Shown: positions 56,274-64,000 of the stretch, piece by piece
Numbering within the stretch: position 1 is the stretch's first letter
Layout: the number at the start of each line of letters is the position of its first letter
NCBI RefSeq assembly: GCF_046297595.1
Contig: NZ_JBKBHT010000006.1
Coordinates: 1 to 64,000 of the forward strand
Direction of reading: 5' to 3'
DNA length: 64,000 nucleotides
Source: Ferrovibrio sp046297595
GTDB taxonomy: Bacteria; Pseudomonadota; Alphaproteobacteria; Ferrovibrionales; Ferrovibrionaceae
Program-made: the position numbers and the translations under genes
The notes under the pieces: model-generated
What the model saw: the letters and a program-made list of their open reading frames with translations, nothing else
Told to the model about the DNA's origin: nothing
The model's database searches: none

Positions 56274-56340
56274 GATATCCTCTCCCTGTTTAAAATACTG
56301 ATGCGAAACTCTAATCAGTCCGGGGCCTTCGGGCAACAAC

Positions 56341-56691
56341 CTAAGGTGACGCCTGTCTGTCCTTCCACCCCAGCAAGCCGGACCGCTCATATAGCCACGG
56401 ATACTGGTGAACCATCAGGTCGGCCTGGGTCAGCCGGAATCCCAAAGTGGCCAGGCCCAGCACGACAACCGCAGCTGTGAGGTATGGCACTACCGCCAGA
56501 AGCTGTTCCTCGAACAGGGCGAAGGCCAGGAAGCGGCTGGTGGCCGCCAGCAGCAGGCTATAGGGCACCACCTGCCAGTAGGGTCGCCAGGTATTGGCGA
56601 TGGCCTGTCCCATCATAAAACCGCAGCCGCCGACCAGGATCACGGTCAGGCCGATGAATACGGGAATGCTCTCGCCCAGAATCTCGTTCAT
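56341..56691 (-). CDS. small membrane protein in the liv operon (DUF6867-like)
   Basis: A 116-residue protein with three predicted membrane helices (VFIGLTVILVGGCGFMMGQA, VPYSLLLAATSRFLAFALFE and VPYLTAAVVVLGLATLGF) and a C-terminal motif QYPWLYERSGLLGWKDR. I assign it to DUF6867 from memory of proteins in alphaproteobacterial liv operons. It overlaps livF by 4 bases, so it is co-translated. Its role in transport is unknown. Confidence 0.7.
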   Translation of the reverse strand: MNEILGESIPVFIGLTVILVGGCGFMMGQAIANTWRPYWQVVPYSLLLAATSRFLAFALFEEQLLAVVPYLTAAVVVLGLATLGFRLTQADLMVHQYPWLYERSGLLGWKDRQASP

Positions 56692-57401
56692 CCGTGACCG
56701 CCTTCCAGATAGGCCGCGCGAATCTGCTCGTCTGCCAGCAGATCGGCGCCGCGGCCGCTCATAGTGATCTTGCCGTTGACCAGCACATAACCGCGATGGG
56801 CCAGCTTGAGCGCGTGATAGGCATTCTGCTCGACCAGCAGCACCGTCACGCCATCGCGTTTGTTGATCTCCTCAATGATCGAGAAAATCTGCTTCACCAC
56901 CAGTGGCGCCAGACCGAGCGAAGGCTCGTCCAGCAGCAGCAGGCGCGGCCGGCTCATCAGCGCACGCCCGATGGCCAGCATCTGCTGTTCACCGCCCGAC
57001 AATGTGCCGCCACGTTGCTCGCGCCGCTCTTTCAAACGCGGGAACAGCGTAAAGACCCTTTCCAGGTCGTCGTCGAAATGCGCGGGATCGGCGGCCACGG
57101 CGCCCATGCGCAGGTTTTCCAGCACGGTCATGCGCGGAAAGATGCGCCGGCCTTCCGGTGCATGGGCCAGTCCGCGACGCACCAGCATATGCGTCGGAAT
57201 GCCGACGATATTCTGGTCTTCGAGGCGGATGCTGCCATGGCGCGGCTTCGGATTGCCGCAGATGGTCATCAACAGGGTGGACTTGCCGGCACCGTTGGCG
57301 CCGATCAGGGCTACGATCTCGCCCTGCCCGACTTCGATATCGACGCCCTTCAGTGCATGAACCGCGCCGTAGAAGGTATGCACTCCCGAGATGCTGAGCA
57401 T
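56688..57401 (-). CDS. livF: branched-chain amino acid ABC transporter ATP-binding protein
   Basis: One of the two ATPases of the branched-chain transporter, 237 residues. Walker A is GANGAGKSTLL, the signature is LSGGEQQMLAIGRAL, and Walker B is LLLLDEPSLGLAPLV. GRRIFPRMTVLENLRMGA and the closing GHG are typical of LivF. It abuts livG with a one-base overlap and overlaps the downstream membrane-protein gene. Confidence 0.95.
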   Translation of the reverse strand: MLSISGVHTFYGAVHALKGVDIEVGQGEIVALIGANGAGKSTLLMTICGNPKPRHGSIRLEDQNIVGIPTHMLVRRGLAHAPEGRRIFPRMTVLENLRMGAVAADPAHFDDDLERVFTLFPRLKERREQRGGTLSGGEQQMLAIGRALMSRPRLLLLDEPSLGLAPLVVKQIFSIIEEINKRDGVTVLLVEQNAYHALKLAHRGYVLVNGKITMSGRGADLLADEQIRAAYLEGGHG

Positions 57402-58216
57402 CAGGCCGCCCCCTTCTCGTCGCCTTCCGGCTCGCCGAGATAGGCCCGGATCACGGCAGGGTCGTTGCGGATCTGCTCAGGCGTGCCATCGGCGATCTTG
57501 CGGCCGTAATCCAGCACCACGATATGATCGGAAATCTGCATCACCACGCTCATGTCATGCTCGATCAGCAGCACGCCGCAATCGTGATCCCTGCGGATGA
57601 ACTGCAGCAGGGTATTGAGTTCGGCGGATTCACGCGGATTGAGGCCGGCGGCCGGTTCGTCCAGACACAGCAAAGCCGGCTCGGTGCACATGGCGCGTGC
57701 GATCTCCAGTCGGCGCTGTCCGCCATAGGGCAGCGCGCCGGCCGGTTCGTCGGCCAGATCGGTCAGATTTGTACGCTCCAGCCAGTAACGTGCCCGGTCG
57801 ATGGCATCGGCTTCGGCCTTGCCATAGCCGCCCAGACCGAACAGGCCCAGGAACGTGTAGCCCGAAGCACGCATCAGCTTGTTGTGCTGGGCAACGATCA
57901 GGTTCTCCAGCACCGTCATCTTCGGGAACAGCCGGATGTTCTGGAAGGTGCGCGCCACCCGGGCCTTGGCCGCGATGTCGTGGCCCTGCATGCGTTCCAG
58001 CAGGTAGGGCTCGCCATTGCGGCGCAGAGTGAGCCGGCCGACCGTCGGCTTGTAGAAACCGGCAATGCAGTTGAACACCGTGGTCTTGCCGGCGCCGTTC
58101 GGCCCGATAATCGCGGTGATCTGGCCCGGCATGGCATCGAAGGAGACATCGTTGACGGCAACCAGGCCGCCAAAGCGCATGGTCAGATGCTCGACCTGCA
58201 GGAGGGGCGTTGTCAT
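57401..58216 (-). CDS. livG: branched-chain amino acid ABC transporter ATP-binding protein
   Basis: The second ATPase (271 residues). Walker A is GPNGAGKTTVFNCIAG, the signature LPYGGQRRLEIARAM and Walker B LLCLDEPAAGLNPRES. TFQNIRLFPKMTVLENLIVAQHN is the LivG-type insertion. The N-terminal MTTPLLQVEHLTMRFGGL is usual. Overlaps livM by 4 bases. Confidence 0.95.
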   Translation of the reverse strand: MTTPLLQVEHLTMRFGGLVAVNDVSFDAMPGQITAIIGPNGAGKTTVFNCIAGFYKPTVGRLTLRRNGEPYLLERMQGHDIAAKARVARTFQNIRLFPKMTVLENLIVAQHNKLMRASGYTFLGLFGLGGYGKAEADAIDRARYWLERTNLTDLADEPAGALPYGGQRRLEIARAMCTEPALLCLDEPAAGLNPRESAELNTLLQFIRRDHDCGVLLIEHDMSVVMQISDHIVVLDYGRKIADGTPEQIRNDPAVIRAYLGEPEGDEKGAA

Positions 58217-59517
58217 GGCGCGCCTCCACCTGCCGAGGCTTTCAGTTTTGAAAGCCTGATCGTCGGTTCCCGATAGGACAGCAGCCCCTGCGGCCGCCAG
58301 ATCATGATCAGCACCATGGCGGCACCGAAAGCCAGCATGCGGTAAAGCGAGAACTCGCGGGCCAGTTCAGGCAGCAGGGTCAGGAAGGCGGCAGCCAGCA
58401 CGATGCCGGCCTGACTGCCCATGCCGCCCAGCACCACGATGGCCAGGATCACGGCAGACTCGATGAACGAGAAGCTTTCGGGGCTGATGAAGCCCTGCCG
58501 TGTGGCAAAGAAGCTGCCAGCGAAACCGCCGAACATCGCGCCGATGGCAAAGGCGGTCAGCTTGGTGTTGGTCGGATTGATGCCGAGCGCCTTGCAGGCG
58601 ATCTCATCCTCGCGCAGGGCCTCCCAGGCGCGACCCACGGGAAGTTTGCGGATGCGCATGGTGAAGAGGTTCGTGATCAGGGCCAGCACCAAGATCACGT
58701 AATACAGAAACACGATCCGGTGCAGCGACGAGAATTCCAGCCCGAGCAATTGATGGAAAGCGGTCTCGCCGTCCGGTGGATCGGCGGTAAAGGGAAAGCC
58801 GAAGAAGGACGGGCGCGGAATGCCGGAGATGCCATTGGAGCCCGACGTCACCTCGGTCCAGTTCAGCAGGACGATGCGGATGATCTCGCCGAAGCCCAGC
58901 GTGACGATGGCCAGATAATCGCCGCGCAGGCGCAGCACCGGAAAGCCGAGGATCACGCCGAAAGTGGCGGCGAAAATGCCAGCCAGCGGCAGGCATATCC
59001 AGAAGCTGAGACCGAACTGGATCGCCAGGATCGCGTAGGTATAGGCACCCACGGCATAGAAGGCCACGTAGCCCAGGTCGAGCAGACCGGCCAGGCCGAC
59101 CACGATGTTCAGGCCCCAACCGAGCATCACATAGATCAGGACAACAGTGGCCAGATCGACCACGGTGCGGTCGGCGAACGGCAGGAATGGCAGAACCGCC
59201 GCAAAGGCTATCAGCGCCGGCATCAGCCATGCATCGGCCTTGCTGCCCAGCCAGGTCAGGAAATCGCGGCGTTCGACCGCAGCGGCCCCATTCTGCTGCA
59301 CACGGCTGCCGCGCTGGCGATGCCAGTCCAGCAGGGCCATGAAGGCCAGACGGCCAACGAACACGATGCCGGCGGCATAACCGACCCAGGCAAAACGCGT
59401 ATTGATGCCGAGTGGTCCGCCGGTATCGACGGTTTCGAAACCCAGCAGCGGAAACGAGAGGGCGGCGGCGACCAGGGCGGCGAGCACCGCGTCGCGGAGG
59501 CGTTGCGCTGGCGTCAT
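58213..59517 (-). CDS. livM: branched-chain amino acid ABC transporter permease
   Basis: A 434-residue membrane subunit. After a 90-residue N-terminal extension with two helices come the LivM blocks VLIYVMLGWGLNIVVGLAGLL, YVAFYAVGAYTYAI, FPVLRLRGDYLAIVTLGFGEIIRI and GRAWEALREDEIACKALGINPTNTKL. ATG 59517 is chosen, two bases from the livH stop; a start 30 bases further out would overlap livH. It forms a heterodimer with LivH. Confidence 0.93.
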   Translation of the reverse strand: MTPAQRLRDAVLAALVAAALSFPLLGFETVDTGGPLGINTRFAWVGYAAGIVFVGRLAFMALLDWHRQRGSRVQQNGAAAVERRDFLTWLGSKADAWLMPALIAFAAVLPFLPFADRTVVDLATVVLIYVMLGWGLNIVVGLAGLLDLGYVAFYAVGAYTYAILAIQFGLSFWICLPLAGIFAATFGVILGFPVLRLRGDYLAIVTLGFGEIIRIVLLNWTEVTSGSNGISGIPRPSFFGFPFTADPPDGETAFHQLLGLEFSSLHRIVFLYYVILVLALITNLFTMRIRKLPVGRAWEALREDEIACKALGINPTNTKLTAFAIGAMFGGFAGSFFATRQGFISPESFSFIESAVILAIVVLGGMGSQAGIVLAAAFLTLLPELAREFSLYRMLAFGAAMVLIMIWRPQGLLSYREPTIRLSKLKASAGGGAP

Positions 59518-59518
59518 G

Positions 59519-60433
<915 letters not shown>

Positions 60434-60452
60434 TGTCCCCCGTTACGGCCGG

Positions 60453-60659
60453 TCAACCCGGGTTCTGCTGCTTTTTCTGCATATACCGCAGCTTCTGAAC
60501 CGCAAGTCGGGCCAGCTCCTGTTGCGACAGGCGCGGATCACCAACCATGGATACTTCCATGCCGGTAATGGGATCTACCGCGATCACTTTCAACGCCGCC
60601 CCGATGCGGCGAAACTCCACGATCGCTTCCCCGTCACCACTCCCTGTCGCGTGTGACAT
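60453..60659 (-). CDS. small conserved protein (DUF6898-like)
   Basis: A 68-residue protein, EFRRIGAALKVIAVDPITGMEVSMV and LAVQKLRYMQKKQ, that resembles DUF6898 proteins of Rhodospirillales as I recall them. It has no signal peptide or membrane helix. It lies immediately before livH on the same strand, so it may be the first gene of the liv transcript. Function unknown. Confidence 0.6.
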   Translation of the reverse strand: MSHATGSGDGEAIVEFRRIGAALKVIAVDPITGMEVSMVGDPRLSQQELARLAVQKLRYMQKKQQNPG

Positions 60660-60759
60660 GTCAGGTCTGTTACCATTTCTTTGTCAGCCGGCTCAAGCAT
60701 CAAAGCCCGGGCAGCAGAGTTACGCTTCCAGAGATATGCCGCTTGCCGGGCCCGGCAAT

Positions 60760-60779
60760 ATATTTTATATATAAAATAT
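60760..60779. repeat. perfect 20-bp AT-only palindrome before the ridA-like gene
   Basis: ATATTTTATA with its exact complement, two bases before the GGAGGGAT ribosome site. In a GC-rich genome an AT-only perfect inverted repeat is unusual. It may be an operator, a promoter -10 region or a fold-back in the leader. Confidence 0.6.
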
Positions 60780-60793
60780 TCGGAGGGATACGG

Positions 60794-61189
60794 ATGAAGA
60801 TTCTCAATCCGGCTGAATGGGCAAAACCCAAAGGCTATGCCAATGGCATCGCCGCAGAGGGCCGGCTTGTCTTCGTGGCCGGGCAGATCGGCTGGACGGC
60901 CGAGGCTCGCTTCGAAAGCGATGACCTTGTCGAGCAGACCCGTCAGGCCCTGCGCAACATCGTACGCGTGCTCGCCGAAGCGGGCGCCCGCCCCGAGCAT
61001 ATCGTCCGCATGACCTGGTATGTGGTCGACAAGAAGGATTACCTCGCCCGCAATGCCGATCTGGGCAAGGTCTACCGCGAGATCATTGGCAAGCACTACC
61101 CGGCCATGACCCTGGTGCAGGTGGCCGCCCTGCTGGAGGATCGCGCTAAGATCGAAATCGAGGCGACAGCCGTCATTCCCCCGGCATAA
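60794..61189 (+). CDS. RidA family protein
   Basis: A 131-residue YjgF/YER057c/UK114-fold protein; RidA itself deaminates reactive enamine/imine intermediates of amino-acid metabolism. LVFVAGQIGWTAEARF, EQTRQALRNIVRVLAEAGA, HIVRMTWYVVDKKDYLA and YPAMTLVQVAALLEDRAKIEIEATAV are the recognised blocks; the catalytic Arg of active RidA would lie in the RAKIEIEA segment. A GGAGGGAT site precedes ATG 60794; the frame is open 141 bases more but lacks a ribosome site there. It is divergent from the DUF6898-like gene. Confidence 0.9.
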   Translation: MKILNPAEWAKPKGYANGIAAEGRLVFVAGQIGWTAEARFESDDLVEQTRQALRNIVRVLAEAGARPEHIVRMTWYVVDKKDYLARNADLGKVYREIIGKHYPAMTLVQVAALLEDRAKIEIEATAVIPPA

Positions 61190-61194
61190 TTCCC

Positions 61195-61219
61195 GGAACT
61201 TCCCGCTTTCTGGTCTGTT
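61195..61219 (+). promoter_or_regulatory. candidate EcfG promoter upstream of the small/PRC-barrel genes
   Basis: GGAAC, a 16-base spacer and TGTT match GGAAC-N16/17-CGTT in all but one base. It is 54 bases before the small protein gene at 61273. The same architecture occurs at 22323-22347. Confidence 0.35.
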
Positions 61220-61272
61220 TATTCCTGCGCAGCGGAGGTTGCCTCCGCCAGCATACGAGCAGGGAGCAAACC

Positions 61273-61461
61273 ATGCACGATATCTGCCTCATCCTGCTGG
61301 CCGCTATCATCGCCAGCCTGCCATTCCTGGTATTAGGCGATCACATCCATCGCCCGGCCCGGCTCGCTGACGATTCATCGACAATCAGGCAACAACTCCA
61401 ATCGAGAGTCGCCTCGCCGAATATGCCGGCAGGCATCACGCCTGTCGCGGTATCGCGCTGA
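61273..61461 (+). CDS. small secreted or membrane-anchored protein
   Basis: A 62-residue protein with an N-terminal hydrophobic stretch (CLILLAAIIASLPFLVLG, residues 5-22) that is a signal peptide or single membrane anchor, then a short polar tail with no recognised domain. AGGGAG precedes the start and it lies 15 bases before the PRC-barrel gene, so it is likely real and co-transcribed. Function unknown. Confidence 0.5.
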   Translation: MHDICLILLAAIIASLPFLVLGDHIHRPARLADDSSTIRQQLQSRVASPNMPAGITPVAVSR

Positions 61462-61475
61462 ATGGAAGGTATTCC

Positions 61476-61979
61476 ATGACCAGACAACGCTTCATCGCAG
61501 CCTCAATCGCAACCCTGGCTATTCTGGGATTACAGCATGCTGCCATCGCCCAGCCCCGGCTCGTGGCGCAAGCTCCCAAACAGGAAGAACCGGCGCCCCG
61601 CCAGCCGCGCGCCGCCGTCCCGGGGCCCAACGCAGTTCCCGGCATCCCCGAAGGGGAGAAATCAAAGGCACCCGATTTCTCTGTCCGGGAGAACATGCCG
61701 GAACACAGCCAGGCACAGGCGGCCATCCTCGGTCAGCCCTTGCATGATGCCCGGGGCGCCCGGATCGGCGAGATTGAAAACCTTGTCGTCGATCGGAGCG
61801 GCAAGGTCGTGTCAGTCATTGTCGGAATTGACAGGCTGCTGGGCCTGACCGAGGAGCGGGTCGAAGTCGAATGGCGGCATCTCCGCCTGGAAATGCGGGA
61901 CAAGGATGCCGCCTTCGTGACCGATCTGAGCCGGGATGACCTGCGCAATCTGCCAAAGGCAAGGCCGGACCGGAGTTGA
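61476..61979 (+). CDS. PRC-barrel domain protein, secreted
   Basis: A 167-residue exported protein: signal peptide (FIAASIATLAILGLQHAAIA), a Pro-rich linker (residues about 30-70), and one PRC-barrel domain (LHDARGARIGEIENLVVD, VVSVIVGIDRLLGLTEERVE). Secreted PRC-barrel proteins of this form are common in alphaproteobacterial stress loci; no activity is known. AATGGAAGG precedes ATG 61476. The candidate EcfG promoter upstream would fit a stress role. Confidence 0.8.
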   Translation: MTRQRFIAASIATLAILGLQHAAIAQPRLVAQAPKQEEPAPRQPRAAVPGPNAVPGIPEGEKSKAPDFSVRENMPEHSQAQAAILGQPLHDARGARIGEIENLVVDRSGKVVSVIVGIDRLLGLTEERVEVEWRHLRLEMRDKDAAFVTDLSRDDLRNLPKARPDRS

Positions 61980-61989
61980 CGGATATTCG

Positions 61990-62880
61990 TCAGGCCATGC
62001 TGCGGATCATGCGGATGATGCCCGAATAATCGGACGGTCCGTTGCCGCCCTGAACGTATTCGGAAAACAGTGCGGTGGCCTCGGCGCCCAGCGGGGTCTG
62101 TGCCCCGGCGCTGCGCGCCGCTTCCTGCGACAGCTTAAGGTCCTTCAGCATCAGTTCGGCCGCGAAGCCCGGCTTGTAATCGCGATTGGCCGCCGAGGTC
62201 GGCACCGGACCGGGCACCGGGCAGTGATTGACCAAGGCCCAGCAGGAACCTGACGAGCTGGAGACAATATCGAACATCGCCTGCGCCGAAAGCCCGAGCT
62301 TTTCAGCCATCACAAAAGCTTCCGACACGGCGATCATGCTGATGCCCAGCACCATGTTGTTGCAGATCTTGGCGACCTGGCCATTCCCTGCCCCGCCAGC
62401 ATGCACGATCTTTTTGCCCATGGCCTCAAGGATCGGCTTAGCCCTGGCGAAGGCCGCATCGGTTCCGCCGACCATGAAGGTCAGCGCAGCATTCTCTGCG
62501 CCGGCCACGCCACCCGATACCGGCGCATCCAGCATCAGCATGCCCTTGGCTTCGGCTGCGGCAATGGCTTCGCGGGCGGATTTCACGTCGATGGTCGAAC
62601 TGTCGATGAACAGCGTGCCGGGACGCGCCGCCGCCAGGATGCCCTTGTCGCCGGTATAGACGCTGAGCACATGTTTGCCCGCCGGCAGCATGCTGATCAC
62701 GGCATCCACATCTTGCGCGGCTTCCTGCGCCGAGGCGGCCTTGGTGCCACCCGCCTCGATCACTTTCTGCACCAGCTCGGGCATCAGGTCGAAGGCTTTC
62801 ACCTTATGCCCGGCTTTCAGCAGGTTGCGCGCCATCGGGCCACCCATGTTGCCGACGCCGATGAAACCGATATTCGCCAT
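61990..62880 (-). CDS. mmsB: 3-hydroxyisobutyrate dehydrogenase
   Basis: Oxidises 3-hydroxyisobutyrate to methylmalonate semialdehyde with NAD in valine breakdown. The 296-residue protein has the Rossmann start IGFIGVGNMGGPMARNLLKAG, the SMLPAGKHVLSVY segment, FIDSSTIDVKSAR, DAPVSGGVAGAENAALTFMVGG and GAGNGQVAKICNNMVLGISM, where Lys in GQVAKICNN is the catalytic residue. It is downstream of the enoyl-CoA hydratase-type gene. Confidence 0.96.
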   Translation of the reverse strand: MANIGFIGVGNMGGPMARNLLKAGHKVKAFDLMPELVQKVIEAGGTKAASAQEAAQDVDAVISMLPAGKHVLSVYTGDKGILAAARPGTLFIDSSTIDVKSAREAIAAAEAKGMLMLDAPVSGGVAGAENAALTFMVGGTDAAFARAKPILEAMGKKIVHAGGAGNGQVAKICNNMVLGISMIAVSEAFVMAEKLGLSAQAMFDIVSSSSGSCWALVNHCPVPGPVPTSAANRDYKPGFAAELMLKDLKLSQEAARSAGAQTPLGAEATALFSEYVQGGNGPSDYSGIIRMIRSMA

Positions 62881-62925
62881 GATGTTCCTCCGCCTGTGTT
62901 CTTGTGGTTTGTGTTCTTGTGGTTG

Positions 62926-63975
62926 TCAGTCGAACTGCAGTTCGCCCTGCGGCACTGGTTCGAAATATTTCTCGATCTCGGCATCCGAAACCGCTTCCAG
63001 CGTCGCCGGCTGCCACTTCGGATGGTGATCCTTGTCGATGATCACGGCGCGCACGCCTTCATAGAAGTCATGGCCTTCCGCCACGTGATTGCACATGCGC
63101 CACTCCAGCCGCATGCAGTCGCGCAGCGACAGGCTGCGGCCGCGCCGCAGCTGGGCGAAGGTGAGCTTCACCGAGGTGGGCGATTTGGCACGGATGGTGC
63201 GAGCCTGTTCTTGCGCGAAGTCGCTGCCATCGGCTTCCAGCGCCGTCATGATTTCGGCCACCGTGGCACCGGAGAAGAGCCGGTCGATCTGGGGCTTCGC
63301 CTGCGCCAGCGCCGAAGGGCCGGGATCGGCGGCAAAGCGTGCCACGACCGCATCGACAGCAGCCTTGTCGGCCGGTGCGGCGGCAACCAGCGCTTCTTCA
63401 AGGGCTGCCATTTTCTCACGTGGCACGAAATGCGTGGCGACGCCAGCCGCGATGATGTCGGCGCCTTTCAGCCGCGTGCCGGTCAGGCCCAGATAGGTAC
63501 CCAACTCGCCCGGGCAGCGCGGCAGGAAATATGTGCCGCCGACATCCGGGAACAGGCCGATACCGGTCTCCGGCATGGCGAAATGCGCATATTCGCTGAT
63601 GATGCGATGGCTGCCATGCACCGACAGACCCACGCCGCCACCCATGAAGATGCCATCGACCAGGGCAATAAAGGGCTTGGGGAATTCGCCGATCAGTGTG
63701 TTGCAGCGGTATTCGTCATGCCAGAAGCTGCGACGGTATTCGGCGCCGCCCGGCTCGCGGTCGGCCAGCTTGCGGATATCGCCGCCGGCGCAGAAAGCCT
63801 TCTCGCCGCTGCCCTTGATGATCACGGCCTTCACGGCAGGATCCTTCGCCCAGTCGCGCAGATGGCGTTCCAGCGGCACGCACATGTCATGCGTCAGGGC
63901 ATTCAGGGCTTTCGGGCGGTTGAGTTGGATGGTGGCAACGCCGTTGCGAACGGAAAACAGGATATCGTCGGTCAT
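62926..63975 (-). CDS. 3-hydroxyisobutyryl-CoA hydrolase (enoyl-CoA hydratase/isomerase family)
   Basis: Crotonase-fold, 349 residues. RPKALNALTHDMCVPLERHL, KGSGEKAFCAGGDIRKLAD (oxyanion CAGGD), MGGGVGLSVHGSHRI, FAMPETGIGLFPDVGGTYFL and LGLTGTRLKGADII, with the long C-terminal domain (CMRLEWRMCNHVAEGHDFYEGVRAVIIDKDHHPKWQPA), distinguish HIBCH from plain enoyl-CoA hydratases. It releases free 3-hydroxyisobutyrate for the mmsB product, 45 bases downstream. The start is 25 bases from the end of the window, so the upstream neighbour is not seen. Confidence 0.93.
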   Translation of the reverse strand: MTDDILFSVRNGVATIQLNRPKALNALTHDMCVPLERHLRDWAKDPAVKAVIIKGSGEKAFCAGGDIRKLADREPGGAEYRRSFWHDEYRCNTLIGEFPKPFIALVDGIFMGGGVGLSVHGSHRIISEYAHFAMPETGIGLFPDVGGTYFLPRCPGELGTYLGLTGTRLKGADIIAAGVATHFVPREKMAALEEALVAAAPADKAAVDAVVARFAADPGPSALAQAKPQIDRLFSGATVAEIMTALEADGSDFAQEQARTIRAKSPTSVKLTFAQLRRGRSLSLRDCMRLEWRMCNHVAEGHDFYEGVRAVIIDKDHHPKWQPATLEAVSDAEIEKYFEPVPQGELQFD

Positions 63976-64000
63976 GGTGTCCTTGAGGGTACGTCAATCA

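Overview
The window reads as a contiguous, gene-dense stretch of chromosome from a GC-rich alphaproteobacterium, probably near Rhodospirillales in the broad sense. The evidence is gene order and family content, not a database search: yajC-secD-secF followed by an Mth938/NDUFAF3-like gene, rpmF-plsX-fabH-ihfA-merR, ribD-ribE-ribBX-ribH-nusB-thiL, a liv operon carrying a DUF6867-type membrane protein, a CBP3-type cytochrome bc1 chaperone and an ELM1-family protein. I see no insertion sequence, prophage, CRISPR array or rRNA operon. One tRNA gene, tRNA-Pro(GGG), is present.

Layout. 1-4.1 kb: metG-tatD-MBL hydrolase-ELM1 operon. 4.1-11.2 kb: a Fur-box-preceded iron cassette (exbB, exbD, tonB, imelysin, di-heme DUF1111 protein, second imelysin-like protein, DUF1513 protein). 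11.3-14.5 kb: malate synthase G with a divergent LysR regulator. 14.5-19.9 kb: an Asp-box protein divergent from a GH1 beta-glucosidase, glucokinase and SbmA/YddA-type ABC protein operon with 4-nt overlaps; the ABC protein has lost its ATP-site residues. 19.9-22.1 kb: hydrolase/phosphoribosyltransferase pair and mazG. 22.3-23.7 kb: a small envelope-stress operon (two CsbD proteins, one exported; a DUF883 protein; a membrane protein). 23.8-29.7 kb: ssb, uvrA, GlcG-like protein, recX, trmFO. 29.7-34.7 kb: NDUFAF6-like protein, PuuD-like membrane protein, NDUFAF3-like protein, secF, secD, yajC. 34.9-36.5 kb: HMA-domain protein, hemerythrin, an unknown gene and tRNA-Pro. 36.6-41.2 kb: merR, ihfA, fabH, plsX, rpmF, DUF177 protein, CBP3-like protein. 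41.3-45.9 kb: bamE-like, cobT, cobS, hppA. 46-55 kb: MFS transporter, fliL, thiL, nusB, ribH, ribBX, ribE, ribD, nrdR, glyA, rpiB. 55.1-60.7 kb: a branched-chain amino-acid (liv) ABC transporter. 60.8-64 kb: RidA, a small secreted/membrane protein, a PRC-barrel protein, and the valine-degradation genes mmsB and 3-hydroxyisobutyryl-CoA hydrolase.

How the parts fit. Much of the window is core metabolism (translation, riboflavin and fatty-acid synthesis, Sec export, DNA repair). The accessory parts are the iron cassette, the beta-glucoside locus and the stress operons. The liv transporter and the two valine-catabolism genes lie close together and plausibly serve one pathway. Three respiratory-complex assembly homologues (NDUFAF6-like, NDUFAF3-like, CBP3-like) occur within about 11 kb. 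The best candidates for an under-described system are the seven-gene TonB/imelysin/di-heme cassette and the beta-glucoside operon with its degenerate ABC protein and divergent Asp-box partner.
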